A stretch of DNA of 64,000 nt from CAJQHT01 sp038123275 (GTDB lineage Bacteria; Pseudomonadota; Alphaproteobacteria; Rickettsiales; UBA1997), in the NCBI GenBank assembly GCA_038123275.1, contig JAYORG010000007.1:1-64000 (forward strand). Direction: 5' to 3'. The notes below the pieces were generated by a model that was not told the DNA's origin, did not search any database, and saw nothing but the letters and a program-made list of their open reading frames with translations. Numbering within the stretch: position 1 is the stretch's first letter; the number at the start of each line of letters is the position of its first letter. Both the position numbers and the translations under genes were made by a program. Positions 42,650 to 52,207 of the stretch are shown piece after piece.

Positions 42650-43330
42650 ATGAATAAGAATATAATAACCAATTTAATTGCTTTAATATTAATAATTGTT
42701 GGATATTTTTCTCCTATTTATGGTGATATTATTTTTACAACAGCAATATTTGCCTTATCTGGTAGTATTACTAATTCATTGGCAATTTACATGCTCTTTG
42801 AGAAAGTACCTTTTCTTTATGGATCTGGTGTTATCCCTAATCGTTTTGAAGATTTTAAAGCCGGTATTAAAAATCTTATCATAGAAGAATTTTTTAGTAA
42901 GGAACATATTGAACAGTTTTTTAATCAAAATAATCAAAATTTATCTGTTGATGCAATAAATGCTAAAATAGATTTTGAAAAGGTTTTTAATGATTTAACA
43001 GATGCTATTGTGGAATCTCCAATGGGTGGTATGCTTGCCATGGTTGGTGGTAAAGAGGCTTTACAACCATTAAAAGAACCTATTACAAACAAGTTAAAAA
43101 ATGTTATTAGCGATTTAGTTAATGATAAAGATGGTAACAAAAAAGGTGATTTAACTAAAAACCTAATTACCAAAATAGAAAAAATAATTGATAAACGTCT
43201 TGCTGATTTAACCCCTAAAATGGTTAAAGATATTATTCAAAAAATGATTAGAAAACATCTTGGTTGGCTAGTTGTTTGGGGAGGAGTTTTTGGTGGTTTA
43301 ATTGGTTTTATATTTAGCCTTATTAATTAA
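42650..43330 (+). CDS. DUF445 family membrane protein
   Basis: 226 aa. N-terminal membrane segments (LIALILIIVGYFSPIYGDII, FALSGSITNSLAIYMLFEKV) and GSGVIPNRFEDFKAGIKNLI fit the DUF445/YheB family, and the chain ends in another membrane helix (GGVFGGLIGFIFSLI). The central part is helical and cytoplasmic or periplasmic. No function is established for the family. It lies 17 bp before the MoxR gene and may be part of that operon. Confidence 0.7.
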   Translation: MNKNIITNLIALILIIVGYFSPIYGDIIFTTAIFALSGSITNSLAIYMLFEKVPFLYGSGVIPNRFEDFKAGIKNLIIEEFFSKEHIEQFFNQNNQNLSVDAINAKIDFEKVFNDLTDAIVESPMGGMLAMVGGKEALQPLKEPITNKLKNVISDLVNDKDGNKKGDLTKNLITKIEKIIDKRLADLTPKMVKDIIQKMIRKHLGWLVVWGGVFGGLIGFIFSLIN

Positions 43331-43347
43331 ATTAATTATAAAATAAT

Positions 43348-44307
43348 ATGACAAAAAGTAATCAATTTAATAATTTAGTTACTTCAATTAAAACTCAAAT
43401 TATTGGTCAAGATGATTTGATTGAAAACCTAATTATTTGTATGATTTATGGTGGTCATGTATTAATTGAAGGCCTTCCAGGTTTGGCTAAAACTGCTACA
43501 GCCAATGCTTTAGCTGATGGAATAGAAGGAGATTTTCATAGAATTCAATTTACCCCAGATTTATTACCATCAGATTTGATAGGTACTGATATTTATGTTC
43601 ATGATAAAGGTAATTTTGAGTTTAGGTCTGGTCCGGTATTTCATAATATTATTTTAGCTGATGAAATTAATAGAGCGCCTTGTAAAGTGCAGTCAGCTTT
43701 GCTAGAAGCGATGGCAGAAAAACAAGTAACTGTTGGTAAAAATACTTATAAATTACCAGAATTATTTATGGTATTAGCTACCCAAAATCCAATAGAACAT
43801 GAGGGAACCTACCCATTACCAGAAGCACAATTAGATCGATTTTTAATGAATGTAATGGTTGGTTATCCATCAAAAGAAGAAGAATTACAAATTTTAGATT
43901 TAAGTAGTAAAGTTGAGAAAGAAACTAAAAAGAAAGAGTTAAAAATTACTACTCAAAAAGAAATTTTTGATGCTAGAAAGAAAAGTTTTGATATACATAT
44001 TGATCAAAAATTAAAGGACTATATTTTATCTTTGGTTTTTGCCACAAGAAATGCTAAGGATTATGATTCTGATTTAGAAAAATGGATTAGATGTGGTGTT
44101 TCTCCTAGGGCTAGTATAGCACTTTTGCATTGTAGCCGTATATTAGCATTAATAAATAATGATTCTTATGTTACCCCGCATCATATTCGTAAAGTTTTGC
44201 CAAATATTCTTAGGCATCGTATTATATTGTCCTATGAAGCACAGGCAAATTCAATTACTGTTGATCAGATAATAGAAAAATTATTAGAGGTTGTTGCTTT
44301 ACCGTAG
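43348..44307 (+). CDS. moxR: MoxR family AAA+ ATPase
   Basis: 319 aa. GHVLIEGLPGLAKTATANAL carries Walker A (about 38-46), ILADEINRAPCKVQSALLEA Walker B (about 107), and ATQNPIEHEGTYPLPEAQLD the sensor region, all hallmarks of MoxR. These chaperone-like ATPases act on VWA proteins; the whole partner set follows (DUF58, DUF4381, two VWA proteins, BatD). Confidence 0.92.
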   Translation: MTKSNQFNNLVTSIKTQIIGQDDLIENLIICMIYGGHVLIEGLPGLAKTATANALADGIEGDFHRIQFTPDLLPSDLIGTDIYVHDKGNFEFRSGPVFHNIILADEINRAPCKVQSALLEAMAEKQVTVGKNTYKLPELFMVLATQNPIEHEGTYPLPEAQLDRFLMNVMVGYPSKEEELQILDLSSKVEKETKKKELKITTQKEIFDARKKSFDIHIDQKLKDYILSLVFATRNAKDYDSDLEKWIRCGVSPRASIALLHCSRILALINNDSYVTPHHIRKVLPNILRHRIILSYEAQANSITVDQIIEKLLEVVALP

Positions 44308-44318
44308 ATAGTGTCGTC

Positions 44319-45203
44319 ATGATATATCCAGATTTTAATGAATTATTAGACTTACAACATAAAGCTAGGAAGTTACGTTCTCTAAAAGATAAGACATCGT
44401 CTGATATTGTAGGAAATAACGCTTCTAAGCGTTATGGCGCTGGGTTAGAGTTTGAAGAAGTAAGGGAATATGCTTTTGGAGATGATGTTAGAAATATAGA
44501 TTGGCGTGTTACGGCTAGGACTGGCAAGCCTTATTCTAAATTATTTAAAGTAGAAAGCGAGCAAACAATAAACATAGTTGTTGATATGAATAGTAATATG
44601 CATTTTGGCACTAAAAAAACTTTTAAATCCATACAGGCAGCACAATGTGTATCTTTGATATCTTGGTTTTTTAATACTCTTAATAATAAGGTTGGTGGCA
44701 TAATATTTGGCAGTGTTAAAGAAGATATTGCTATTTATCACCCTTCTAAATCTAAGCAGTCTTTACTTAAATTATTACAAGATTTAACCATAAAAAAAGT
44801 TTGTCTTAAAGATATAAAGTTAGACAAAGCTTTATCTAAGTTAGGAAGAATGGCAACAATGGATTCAAGAATTTATGTGATTTCAGATTTTTCCAATTTT
44901 GATTACAGTGCCATATTAAAAGATATTAAAAGATTGAAGGAAAAGGGTTGTAAAATTACCTTTATACAAATTATTGATCAAAGAGATTATGAAATGCCAG
45001 CTATAGGGCATATTTCTTTTTTAGATTTTAAAGGGGCTTTGGTTTCTATTGATACTAATAACAAAAAAGGTAGAGAAAAATATCGTGCATTATGGCAAGA
45101 AAATCAAAAAAAATTAAAAAGAATAGTCAATAAAATGGCTATTAAATTTATTCAAATCAAAACGCAAGATGATGTTTATTTAAAATTACTTGGGAAAATA
45201 TAA
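44319..45203 (+). CDS. DUF58 domain protein of the Bat operon
   Basis: 294 aa. RYGAGLEFEEVREYAFGDDV, RNIDWRVTARTGKPYSKLF and INIVVDMNSNMHFGTKK define DUF58 with a degenerate VWA-like MIDAS (DMNSNM instead of DxSxS). It links MoxR to the membrane Bat proteins in known operons. Cytoplasmic, no signal peptide. Confidence 0.88.
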   Translation: MIYPDFNELLDLQHKARKLRSLKDKTSSDIVGNNASKRYGAGLEFEEVREYAFGDDVRNIDWRVTARTGKPYSKLFKVESEQTINIVVDMNSNMHFGTKKTFKSIQAAQCVSLISWFFNTLNNKVGGIIFGSVKEDIAIYHPSKSKQSLLKLLQDLTIKKVCLKDIKLDKALSKLGRMATMDSRIYVISDFSNFDYSAILKDIKRLKEKGCKITFIQIIDQRDYEMPAIGHISFLDFKGALVSIDTNNKKGREKYRALWQENQKKLKRIVNKMAIKFIQIKTQDDVYLKLLGKI

Positions 45204-45204
45204 T

Positions 45205-45678
45205 ATGGAACAATTAAGGGATATAAAAGGATTAAACCAAATTTCAATATGGCCACTTGCTTATGGCTGGTGGATTATTATTGGATTATTGTTGTTAATT
45301 GGTATGGGTGGTTTTTTAGTAAGTTTAAAGAAGAAGAAATATAAAAATAGTTGGAAATTTAAAGCTAATGAAAAGTTACAAATTTTAATGTCCAAGAAAA
45401 ACCAACCTAGCATTATTAGTGATTTATTTGAATTATTAAAAGAAATATCTTTATTAAAATTTGGCAGGTCAAAATGTGCTAACTTAACAGGAGAAGAATG
45501 GCTAAAATGGCTTTCTAAAAATGATAAGAGTGGTTTTAACTGGACTGATAATGCCATCAATTTAGTAAAGATGCAATATAGACCTCATGTAGAAATTAAG
45601 AAAAAGTTACAGCAAAAGAATATCCAAGAAAGTTTAGATATGGTTTTTACTGCTATATTAAATTTAATTAAGAAGTAA
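45205..45678 (+). CDS. DUF4381 family membrane protein
   Basis: 157 aa from the ATG at 45205 (an upstream TTG would overlap DUF58). ISIWPLAYGWWIIIGLLLLI (about 13-32) is the PxxxGWW membrane motif of DUF4381, followed by a cytoplasmic helical domain with LTGEEWLKWLS. The family is found almost only in MoxR/Bat operons, as here. Its exact role is unknown. Confidence 0.85.
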   Translation: MEQLRDIKGLNQISIWPLAYGWWIIIGLLLLIGMGGFLVSLKKKKYKNSWKFKANEKLQILMSKKNQPSIISDLFELLKEISLLKFGRSKCANLTGEEWLKWLSKNDKSGFNWTDNAINLVKMQYRPHVEIKKKLQQKNIQESLDMVFTAILNLIKK

Positions 45679-45682
45679 GTAA

Positions 45683-46687
45683 ATGTTTGAATTTGAGTAT
45701 CCATTTTTAATATTTTTAATCTTTCTACCTATTTTGTTTTTAATAAAACTTAATTTACAAAAACATGATAGCAATACCATAATAACATATCCAAATATAA
45801 AAAACTTACAAAGCACATTTGGCAGTTTTATTAGCAATAAATTTTCTGTAGATAAGATAATTAGCTACTTAATTTGGGTCTTGTTGGTATTGGCAATTAT
45901 GCATCCACAATTAGTTGATAAAAAGATTAATATCTCAACTAAAGGTAGAAATATTATGATTATTGCTGATTTATCTGGATCAATGCGTGCTTTGGATTTT
46001 TCAACCAAGGATAAATATATTAATCGTCTTGATGTTTTAAAAGAAACAACCAATTCATTTATTAGTAAAAGAGTGGGTGATAATATAGGTCTAATATTAT
46101 TTGCAGATAATGCTTATAATCATGTGCCTTTAACTTCTGATTTAAAATCTTTACAAGAAATGTTAAGTAATACTTTTATTGGTATGGCAGGAGAGTCAAC
46201 AGCTATTGGTGATGCCATAGGGTTAGCAGTTAAAAAGTTGCGTAATTTTGATAGCGAAGCTTCAACTATTATTTTGCTAACAGATGGTGAAAATACCGCT
46301 GGAACTTTAGACCCTATCACTTCTTCTAAAATAGCAAAAGAATATGATATCAAAATATATGTAATTGGTATTGGTAAGAGTGGTATTGCGCCAGTTGCAG
46401 ATGAAAGGGGTTATATTTCTAGGATGCAAGTTAAGATAGATGAGGTCGCTTTAAAGAATATTGCCAAAACTACCAATGGTAAGTATTTTAATGTTACTAG
46501 TAAGGACGTTATGGAAAGAATTTATGAAGAAATTAATCAGCTTGAGAAAGTTGAAAATGAAGCAAGAGAACTTCTAATAAAAAAACAATTATATCATATA
46601 CCTTTAATTGGTGTTATTTTGTTATTATTCTTATTAATATTATTACCGTTCAAAGATTATCTAATTACTAAAAATGCAAGAGTTTAG
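45683..46687 (+). CDS. batA: BatA-like VWA domain membrane protein
   Basis: 334 aa. Two N-terminal membrane helices (FLIFLIFLPILFLIKL; IISYLIWVLLVLAIMHP), a VWA domain with MIDAS IIADLSGSMRALD (about 91-103), DAIGLAVKKL and ILLTDGENTAG (about 205), and a C-terminal helix (LIGVILLLFLLILLPF). The VWA domain faces the periplasm. It overlaps the next gene by 14 nt. Bat proteins are linked to envelope stress and virulence in other bacteria. Confidence 0.9.
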   Translation: MFEFEYPFLIFLIFLPILFLIKLNLQKHDSNTIITYPNIKNLQSTFGSFISNKFSVDKIISYLIWVLLVLAIMHPQLVDKKINISTKGRNIMIIADLSGSMRALDFSTKDKYINRLDVLKETTNSFISKRVGDNIGLILFADNAYNHVPLTSDLKSLQEMLSNTFIGMAGESTAIGDAIGLAVKKLRNFDSEASTIILLTDGENTAGTLDPITSSKIAKEYDIKIYVIGIGKSGIAPVADERGYISRMQVKIDEVALKNIAKTTNGKYFNVTSKDVMERIYEEINQLEKVENEARELLIKKQLYHIPLIGVILLLFLLILLPFKDYLITKNARV

Positions 46688-48443
46688 TTTTGAGAATATT
46701 TATTGGATGTTATTAATAATAATTATTCCAATAATTTATTTTTTATATAAAAATTTATTTAAGAAAAATAATTTATTTAATAATAAATTAGAATTATTTG
46801 CTGACAAAAAACTTTTACCACATTTGGTAAGAAATTATAGTGCATTATCCTCTAACAAAAATAAAATTCTTTTTTGGTCATTATTATGGGTATTAGCTAT
46901 TATTGCTATTTCTGGACCTAGATGGGGATATGATGAAGTTGAAACTTATAGTAATAATGATAGTTTGGTTATTTTACTTGATTTATCAAAATCAATGAAT
47001 GCCAGTGATATCAAACCATCAAGAATTAAAAGAGCTACTCAAGAAATAGAGGATATTTTAAGATTAAAAGATCAGGATTTAAAAGTAGCCCTTATCGGAT
47101 TTTCTTCAATTCCACATCTCATATCTCCCCTTACTTTTGATTCTAAAACCATAAATAATTTGCTACCTTATATTGATACTAATTTGGTAAATCTAGAAGG
47201 TAGCAATTTAAATAAGGCAATTGCAATGGCAGAGAAATTATTTAGCAGTGGTAATTATCTCAATAAGTCAATTTTGGTTATGAGTGATGGAGGTTTTGAT
47301 AGTTCTGTGATTAATATTTCTAGTGATGTTTCCTTGTCATTTATGGGCTTTGGCACTAAAGAAGGTGCTCCAATTTTAGATAAAAAGGGTAATTTTATAA
47401 AGAAAGATGATAAAATTATTATTGATAAATTACAAAGTGATGCAATGGGTAATATGACAAAAAATGGCGGTAGGTATATTACGGCAAGTTTCTTGGATAA
47501 TGATACTAACTTTATTTTAAATTTTGTTAAAGATGGTGCTAAAGAAATGGATAATGTAAATGATAATAAGTTTATTTATTACAATGAAATTTTCTATGTG
47601 CCATTAATATTGATGATGATATTAATGTTATTTCTTTTTCAAAAAGGTATTTTTGTAATTTTAATTATGATTTTATTTTTGCCATCTAAAAATTTATCTG
47701 CAGCTATTTTTCTTAATAAACAACAAGAAGCAAAACAAGCATTTGATAATCAAGATTACGAAACAGCAATAGAAAAATTTGATGATCATTATCAAAAAGG
47801 TGTTACTTTATATAGAGCTAAAAAATATAAAGAGGCACAAAAAGAATTTGCAAATTTAAATGATTCTAAATCCAAATATAATTTGGGTAATTCATTTTTT
47901 AAACAAAATAAATTTAAAGAAGCGATCAAATCTTATGAAGAATCTTTAAAGATAAATCCACAGGATGAGGATGCTAAATTTAACATTAAATTAGCTAGAA
48001 AAATGTTAAAACAACAATCCAGTAACCAAAAAAATCAACAGTCTGATAACAAAAATAACAATCAAGAAGATCAGCAAGATAGTAAAGATTCAAATAAAGC
48101 AGATCAGGATAATTCTTCTAGTAAAAATGCTTCTAATCAAAATAATCAAGAAAAAGATTCTAAAAGAAATGATAATTATGATGATAAAGAAGATTCACAA
48201 AATAAATCTCAAGAAAGTGATAATCAACAAAATATGGATAGTAAAGAAGAAGGTAAAATCAAAAATAAAGATACACAAGATCAAGAAGATAATAGTGAAG
48301 AATTAGAAAATAATGAACCAAATAATCAGCGTGATTTTAATGCTGATAAACAGCTAAATAGAATAAAAACTAATAATGGTAATATTTTAAAGAATCAATT
48401 TTATATTGAAGAACAACAATTTTTACACAATAAAAATGATTAA
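46674..48443 (+). CDS. batB: BatB/BatC fusion: VWA domain, TPR repeats and low-complexity tail
   Basis: 589 aa. VWA part with MIDAS VILLDLSKSMNASDIKPS (about 99-115), ILVMSDGGFDSS and membrane helices at about 8-24, 65-80 and 305-335. TPR repeats follow (DNQDYETAIEKFDDHYQKGV, KEAIKSYEESLKINPQDEDA, about 355-440). Residues from about 445 to 565 are Asn/Gln/Asp/Ser/Lys-rich and disordered. This BatB-BatC fusion is common. The tail composition resembles AT-driven codon drift (aat, caa, gat, aaa). It overlaps batD by 8 nt. Confidence 0.9.
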   Translation: MQEFSFENIYWMLLIIIIPIIYFLYKNLFKKNNLFNNKLELFADKKLLPHLVRNYSALSSNKNKILFWSLLWVLAIIAISGPRWGYDEVETYSNNDSLVILLDLSKSMNASDIKPSRIKRATQEIEDILRLKDQDLKVALIGFSSIPHLISPLTFDSKTINNLLPYIDTNLVNLEGSNLNKAIAMAEKLFSSGNYLNKSILVMSDGGFDSSVINISSDVSLSFMGFGTKEGAPILDKKGNFIKKDDKIIIDKLQSDAMGNMTKNGGRYITASFLDNDTNFILNFVKDGAKEMDNVNDNKFIYYNEIFYVPLILMMILMLFLFQKGIFVILIMILFLPSKNLSAAIFLNKQQEAKQAFDNQDYETAIEKFDDHYQKGVTLYRAKKYKEAQKEFANLNDSKSKYNLGNSFFKQNKFKEAIKSYEESLKINPQDEDAKFNIKLARKMLKQQSSNQKNQQSDNKNNNQEDQQDSKDSNKADQDNSSSKNASNQNNQEKDSKRNDNYDDKEDSQNKSQESDNQQNMDSKEEGKIKNKDTQDQEDNSEELENNEPNNQRDFNADKQLNRIKTNNGNILKNQFYIEEQQFLHNKND

Positions 48444-50124
48444 ATTTTTTTACACCTTTCTTCTTATTTTAACTTTTTTTACAAAATTATCTTACTCTGC
48501 TAGTTTCATAGCTACAGTTGATAAAAATATTATTTCAAATAATGATGTAATTAATTTAAGGCTGACATTACATGACACAAAGGCAACTGAAAAAATAGAT
48601 TTTAGCAATTTAGAAAATGATTTTGTAATTTACAGTCAAAGTCAGTCATCAAATATTAGTGTTATTAATGGAGTTACTAGTAAGAATAAAGCTTTCAATG
48701 TTGTTTTATTTCCTAAGAAAGAGGGATATTTAACTATTCCTATTTTTACTATTGCTACTAAAGATGGCGTTTTGAAAACAAAACCAATCAAAATTAAGGT
48801 TGATAAGCAGGTATCAAAAAATGATAAAGTAAAAATAATCACCAATATTAGCAAAAAAGATCCCTATGTAAATGAATCGATAATATACAAAGTTAAAGTA
48901 GTTAGTGACGTTGATTTATTTAATACAAATCTACAAATGGCTGATTTAGAAAATGTTATTATTGAGCAATTAGGAGAAGTAAAGCAATATGAAGAAATAG
49001 ATAATGGCATTTCAAAAACTGTTAATGAGATAACTTATATTTTAACCCCTTTAAAACCTGGTATTATTACCATAGATTCTGCAAAATTAAGCGGAGATAT
49101 TAGGGTTTCTAAGGGCAGAAGAGATAGTTTATTTGGACATTTTAGTATGTTTGACGATTCTAGATATAAGCCATTCATTGTACAAGGTAATAAGATTAAA
49201 ATAAATGTTAAAAAAGCTGCCACAAATATTAATGAATGGCTGCCTTTACATTCTTTACAGTTAAGCGAAAGTTGGTCTAATATTAAAAATGCTAAAGTTG
49301 GGGAGCCAATAAATCGTACCATAGTTATCAATGCTACTGGTATTAAATCGAATCAGTTACCAAATACACAATATATGGAATCTAACAAGGAGTTTAAAAT
49401 TTATACTAATAAAGCTGATGTAGGAGATCTTAATACAAATTCTGGTTTACCTATTGCAACAAAATCTTTATCATATGCCATAATACCTAAGGAAAAAGGA
49501 GAAATTATTATTCCACAAATAAAAATTTCCTGGTGGGATGTAAATGACAATAAATTAAAATATGCCTCATTACCTAGAAAAATATTAACAGTTGGGGAAT
49601 CAGATAATATTATCGATAATAGTTTTAACAAAATAGAATCTAAGCAAGAGATTAGTAAATCTCATAATAAAGAGATAGCTGATAATAAAATATTAATCAT
49701 AATATTAACTACACTTTTAATTATCAGTATCATATACATCCTAATATTACGTCATAGATTAAATTCTATTAATATTAAGAAAAAGGTTTTAAGTAAAGAT
49801 TTAGACAATAAGAAGATAGTTAGAAATATAAAATCATCCAAAGACATTAATCATTTGGTCAAGTTATTAAGAGATTATTGTTATGTTAATTTATTCATAG
49901 CCAAAAACTCTTCTCTTGATGAGGTAAAACACTCTTTAATTGAGTTTAGCTCTTATGATAAAAATAAAATAGAAGATTTATTTAACAAATTAAACCAATC
50001 TTTATATTCCAATGGCAAGATTCAAATTAAAGAATGCAAGGATGAATTAATTAAAATATTACAATTAGTAAAATTAAAAAATAGAACAAAAAATAAGAAA
50101 GATAACTTAACTTTAAATCCTTAA
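48436..50124 (+). CDS. batD: BatD protein
   Basis: 562 aa from the ATG at 48436 inside the end of batB; an upstream TTG is less likely because this ATG gives a clean signal peptide (MIKFFYTFLLILTFFTKLSY). Ig-like beta domains follow (ATVDKNIISNNDVINLRLTL; KKDPYVNESIIYKVKVVSDV), then LPLHSLQLSESWS and one C-terminal membrane helix (ILIIILTTLLIISIIYILIL, about 422-441) with a cytoplasmic tail. Last gene of the operon. Confidence 0.85.
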   Translation: MIKFFYTFLLILTFFTKLSYSASFIATVDKNIISNNDVINLRLTLHDTKATEKIDFSNLENDFVIYSQSQSSNISVINGVTSKNKAFNVVLFPKKEGYLTIPIFTIATKDGVLKTKPIKIKVDKQVSKNDKVKIITNISKKDPYVNESIIYKVKVVSDVDLFNTNLQMADLENVIIEQLGEVKQYEEIDNGISKTVNEITYILTPLKPGIITIDSAKLSGDIRVSKGRRDSLFGHFSMFDDSRYKPFIVQGNKIKINVKKAATNINEWLPLHSLQLSESWSNIKNAKVGEPINRTIVINATGIKSNQLPNTQYMESNKEFKIYTNKADVGDLNTNSGLPIATKSLSYAIIPKEKGEIIIPQIKISWWDVNDNKLKYASLPRKILTVGESDNIIDNSFNKIESKQEISKSHNKEIADNKILIIILTTLLIISIIYILILRHRLNSINIKKKVLSKDLDNKKIVRNIKSSKDINHLVKLLRDYCYVNLFIAKNSSLDEVKHSLIEFSSYDKNKIEDLFNKLNQSLYSNGKIQIKECKDELIKILQLVKLKNRTKNKKDNLTLNP

Positions 50125-50177
50125 AACCTGTCCTAAATCCAAAAACATCAAAAAGTGTATATGTAAGGCAAGATGAA

Positions 50178-51668
50178 TTATTCGGTAGAATAATTAGGAG
50201 ATTCATTAGTAATATTAATGCTATGAGCATGGCTTTCTTTTAGACCAGAATTAGTTATTCTAATAAATGAACAATTTTGCTTCATATTGCCAATTGTCTT
50301 ATTGCCAGTGTAACCCATTGCAGATTTCAAACCACCGATTAATTGGTGAATTACATTAAACGCTGACCCTTTATACGGTACTCTACCTTCAACACCTTCA
50401 GGAACTAATTTTAATTTATCACTAATATCTTCTTGAAAATAACGATCCGCAGAGCCTCGAGCCATAGCTCCAACCGATCCCATGCCACGATAAATTTTGT
50501 AAGATCTTCCTTTAAATAAAGTAATTTCACCAGGGGTTTCATCGCACCCTGCTAACAAGCCACCAAGCATTACACACGAGGCACCAGCAGCAATTGCTTT
50601 AGCTAAATCTCCAGAAAATTTAATACCACCGTCAGAAATTAATGGCACTTTATACTTATCACAAATTTCACTAACTTCTAAAATAGCAGATAATTGTGGA
50701 TGGCCAACACCAGCAACAATTCTAGTTGTACAAATTGACCCTGGTCCAATACCAACTTTTACACCATCAGCGCCAGCATCAATTAAAGTTTTAGCTGCCT
50801 TGGCAGTAGCAATATTACCAGCAATGATATCTGTTTTTGGATAGGCTTTTTTAATTTCTTTTATCGAGTCAACAACTCCTTTTGAGTGACCATGAGCTGT
50901 ATCAATTACAATTACATCCACACCAGCTTCAATTAAAGCCTCTGCTCTTTTAAAGCCATCTTTACCAACACCAGTAGCAGCTGCAACTCTTAAAGAGCCA
51001 TTTTTATCTTTACAGGCATTAGGGAATTGTTTTGATTTTTCAATATCTTTACTAGTAATTAAACCAATACAATTTTGGTTATCATCAACAACTAATATTC
51101 TCTCTATTTTATTTTTATGAAGTAGGTTTTTGGCATCTTTTCTATTAATATTACTTTTAGCAGTGACTAAATTATCTTTAGTCATTAATTCACTAACTAA
51201 TTGCTTTTTATCTGTAGCAAAACGTACATCTCTATTAGTTAAAATGCCGACTAATTTTTGACTTCCTTCTTTTTGAACTACCGGAATTCCAGAAATGTCA
51301 AATTTTTTCATAATTTGCAAAGCCTCTCCCAAAGTTTGAGCAGGAGTAATAGTTAGTGGATTAATTACAATGCCAGATTCAAACTTCTTAACTTTCCTAA
51401 CCTCATCAGCTTGATCTTTAATAGTTAAATTTTTATGAATACAACCCATACCACCAGACTGAGCCATGGCAATTGCTAACTTAGATTCAGTAACAGTGTC
51501 CATCGCTGAAGAAATTAAAGGAATGTTAATTTCAATATTTTTGGTAATTTTAGTTTGTGTTTGCGCATTTGCAGGAAGTATTTCTGAATATGCAGGCCTT
51601 AATAAAACATCATCAAATGTTAGAGAAACAGGGGAATCATTAATTTCTTTTCTTAATTTCTTAGACAT
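50178..51668 (-). CDS. guaB: Inosine-5'-monophosphate dehydrogenase
   Basis: 496 aa. LTFDDVLLRPAYSEILP at the N-terminus, two CBS domains (about 95-210, including LVGILTNRDVRF and CIGLITSKDIEKS), AHGHSKGVVDSIKEIK, and the catalytic loop GIGPGSICTTRIVAGVG with the active Cys (about 305), then GGIKFSGDLAKAIAAGA and RGMGSVGAM. It commits IMP to guanine nucleotides. Convergent with batD across 53 bp. Confidence 0.96.
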   Translation of the reverse strand: MSKKLRKEINDSPVSLTFDDVLLRPAYSEILPANAQTQTKITKNIEINIPLISSAMDTVTESKLAIAMAQSGGMGCIHKNLTIKDQADEVRKVKKFESGIVINPLTITPAQTLGEALQIMKKFDISGIPVVQKEGSQKLVGILTNRDVRFATDKKQLVSELMTKDNLVTAKSNINRKDAKNLLHKNKIERILVVDDNQNCIGLITSKDIEKSKQFPNACKDKNGSLRVAAATGVGKDGFKRAEALIEAGVDVIVIDTAHGHSKGVVDSIKEIKKAYPKTDIIAGNIATAKAAKTLIDAGADGVKVGIGPGSICTTRIVAGVGHPQLSAILEVSEICDKYKVPLISDGGIKFSGDLAKAIAAGASCVMLGGLLAGCDETPGEITLFKGRSYKIYRGMGSVGAMARGSADRYFQEDISDKLKLVPEGVEGRVPYKGSAFNVIHQLIGGLKSAMGYTGNKTIGNMKQNCSFIRITNSGLKESHAHSINITNESPNYSTE

Positions 51669-51720
51669 TATTTGTTTTAAAAAATTGCATTTATTGTAAT
51701 GCTAGATTACTTTATTCGCT

Positions 51721-51782
51721 ATTGCTTAAAAAACAATGATAAATAATCCAAATTGCTTAAAAAACAATGATAAATAATCCAA
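51721..51782. repeat. Tandem 31-bp direct repeat before fur
   Basis: ATTGCTTAAAAAACAATGAT plus 11 further bases occurs twice in perfect tandem (51721-51751 and 51752-51782). Each copy carries an ATG; the second (51767) is in frame with Fur, so the duplication could have created an alternative start. It occupies the guaB-fur divergent region. Confidence 0.85.
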
Positions 51783-51790
51783 AATACCTT

Positions 51791-52204
51791 ATGCCTTCAA
51801 GAATAGAAAAATTATGTGAGGAAAAAAACATTAAACTCACAGAAAATAGAAGAATTATTGCTAAAGTAATTTCCAATTCCAATAATCACCCCGATATTGA
51901 AGAGGTTTACAACAAAGCATCAAAAATTAATCCTAAAATTGGCATTGCTACAGTTTATCGTGCCGTTAAAATGTTTGAAGAAGAAAATGTTATTTTAAAA
52001 CATGATTTTGGCGAAGGTAAAGCCAGATACGAAGAAATTAACGAAGAAGATCATCACGATCATTTAATAGACGTTAATAGCGGCAAAGTAGTTGAATTTT
52101 TTGATGAAGAATTAGAAAAGCTAAAAGATAAAATTGCCCATGATTTAGGCTACAAATTAATAGATCATCGCTTAGAACTTTACGCCGTTCCTCTAAAAAA
52201 ATAA
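51791..52204 (+). CDS. fur: Fur-family ferric uptake regulator
   Basis: 137 aa from the ATG at 51791; an ATG at 51767 would add eight residues derived from the tandem repeat. Winged helix (LTENRRIIAKVISNSNNHPD, KIGIATVYRAVKMFEEE), then metal site EEDHHDHLIDVNSGKVVEFF. The usual CxxC zinc site is replaced (HLIDVN instead of HLIC..C), as in several alphaproteobacterial Fur proteins. It likely acts on the two Fur boxes at 30.3 kb; a Zur or Mur role cannot be excluded. Confidence 0.88.
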   Translation: MPSRIEKLCEEKNIKLTENRRIIAKVISNSNNHPDIEEVYNKASKINPKIGIATVYRAVKMFEEENVILKHDFGEGKARYEEINEEDHHDHLIDVNSGKVVEFFDEELEKLKDKIAHDLGYKLIDHRLELYAVPLKK

Positions 52205-52207
52205 TTC

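Noticed and set aside
51721..51782. CRISPR-like repeat
   Set aside because: Two copies in direct contact with no spacer; it is a simple tandem duplication.
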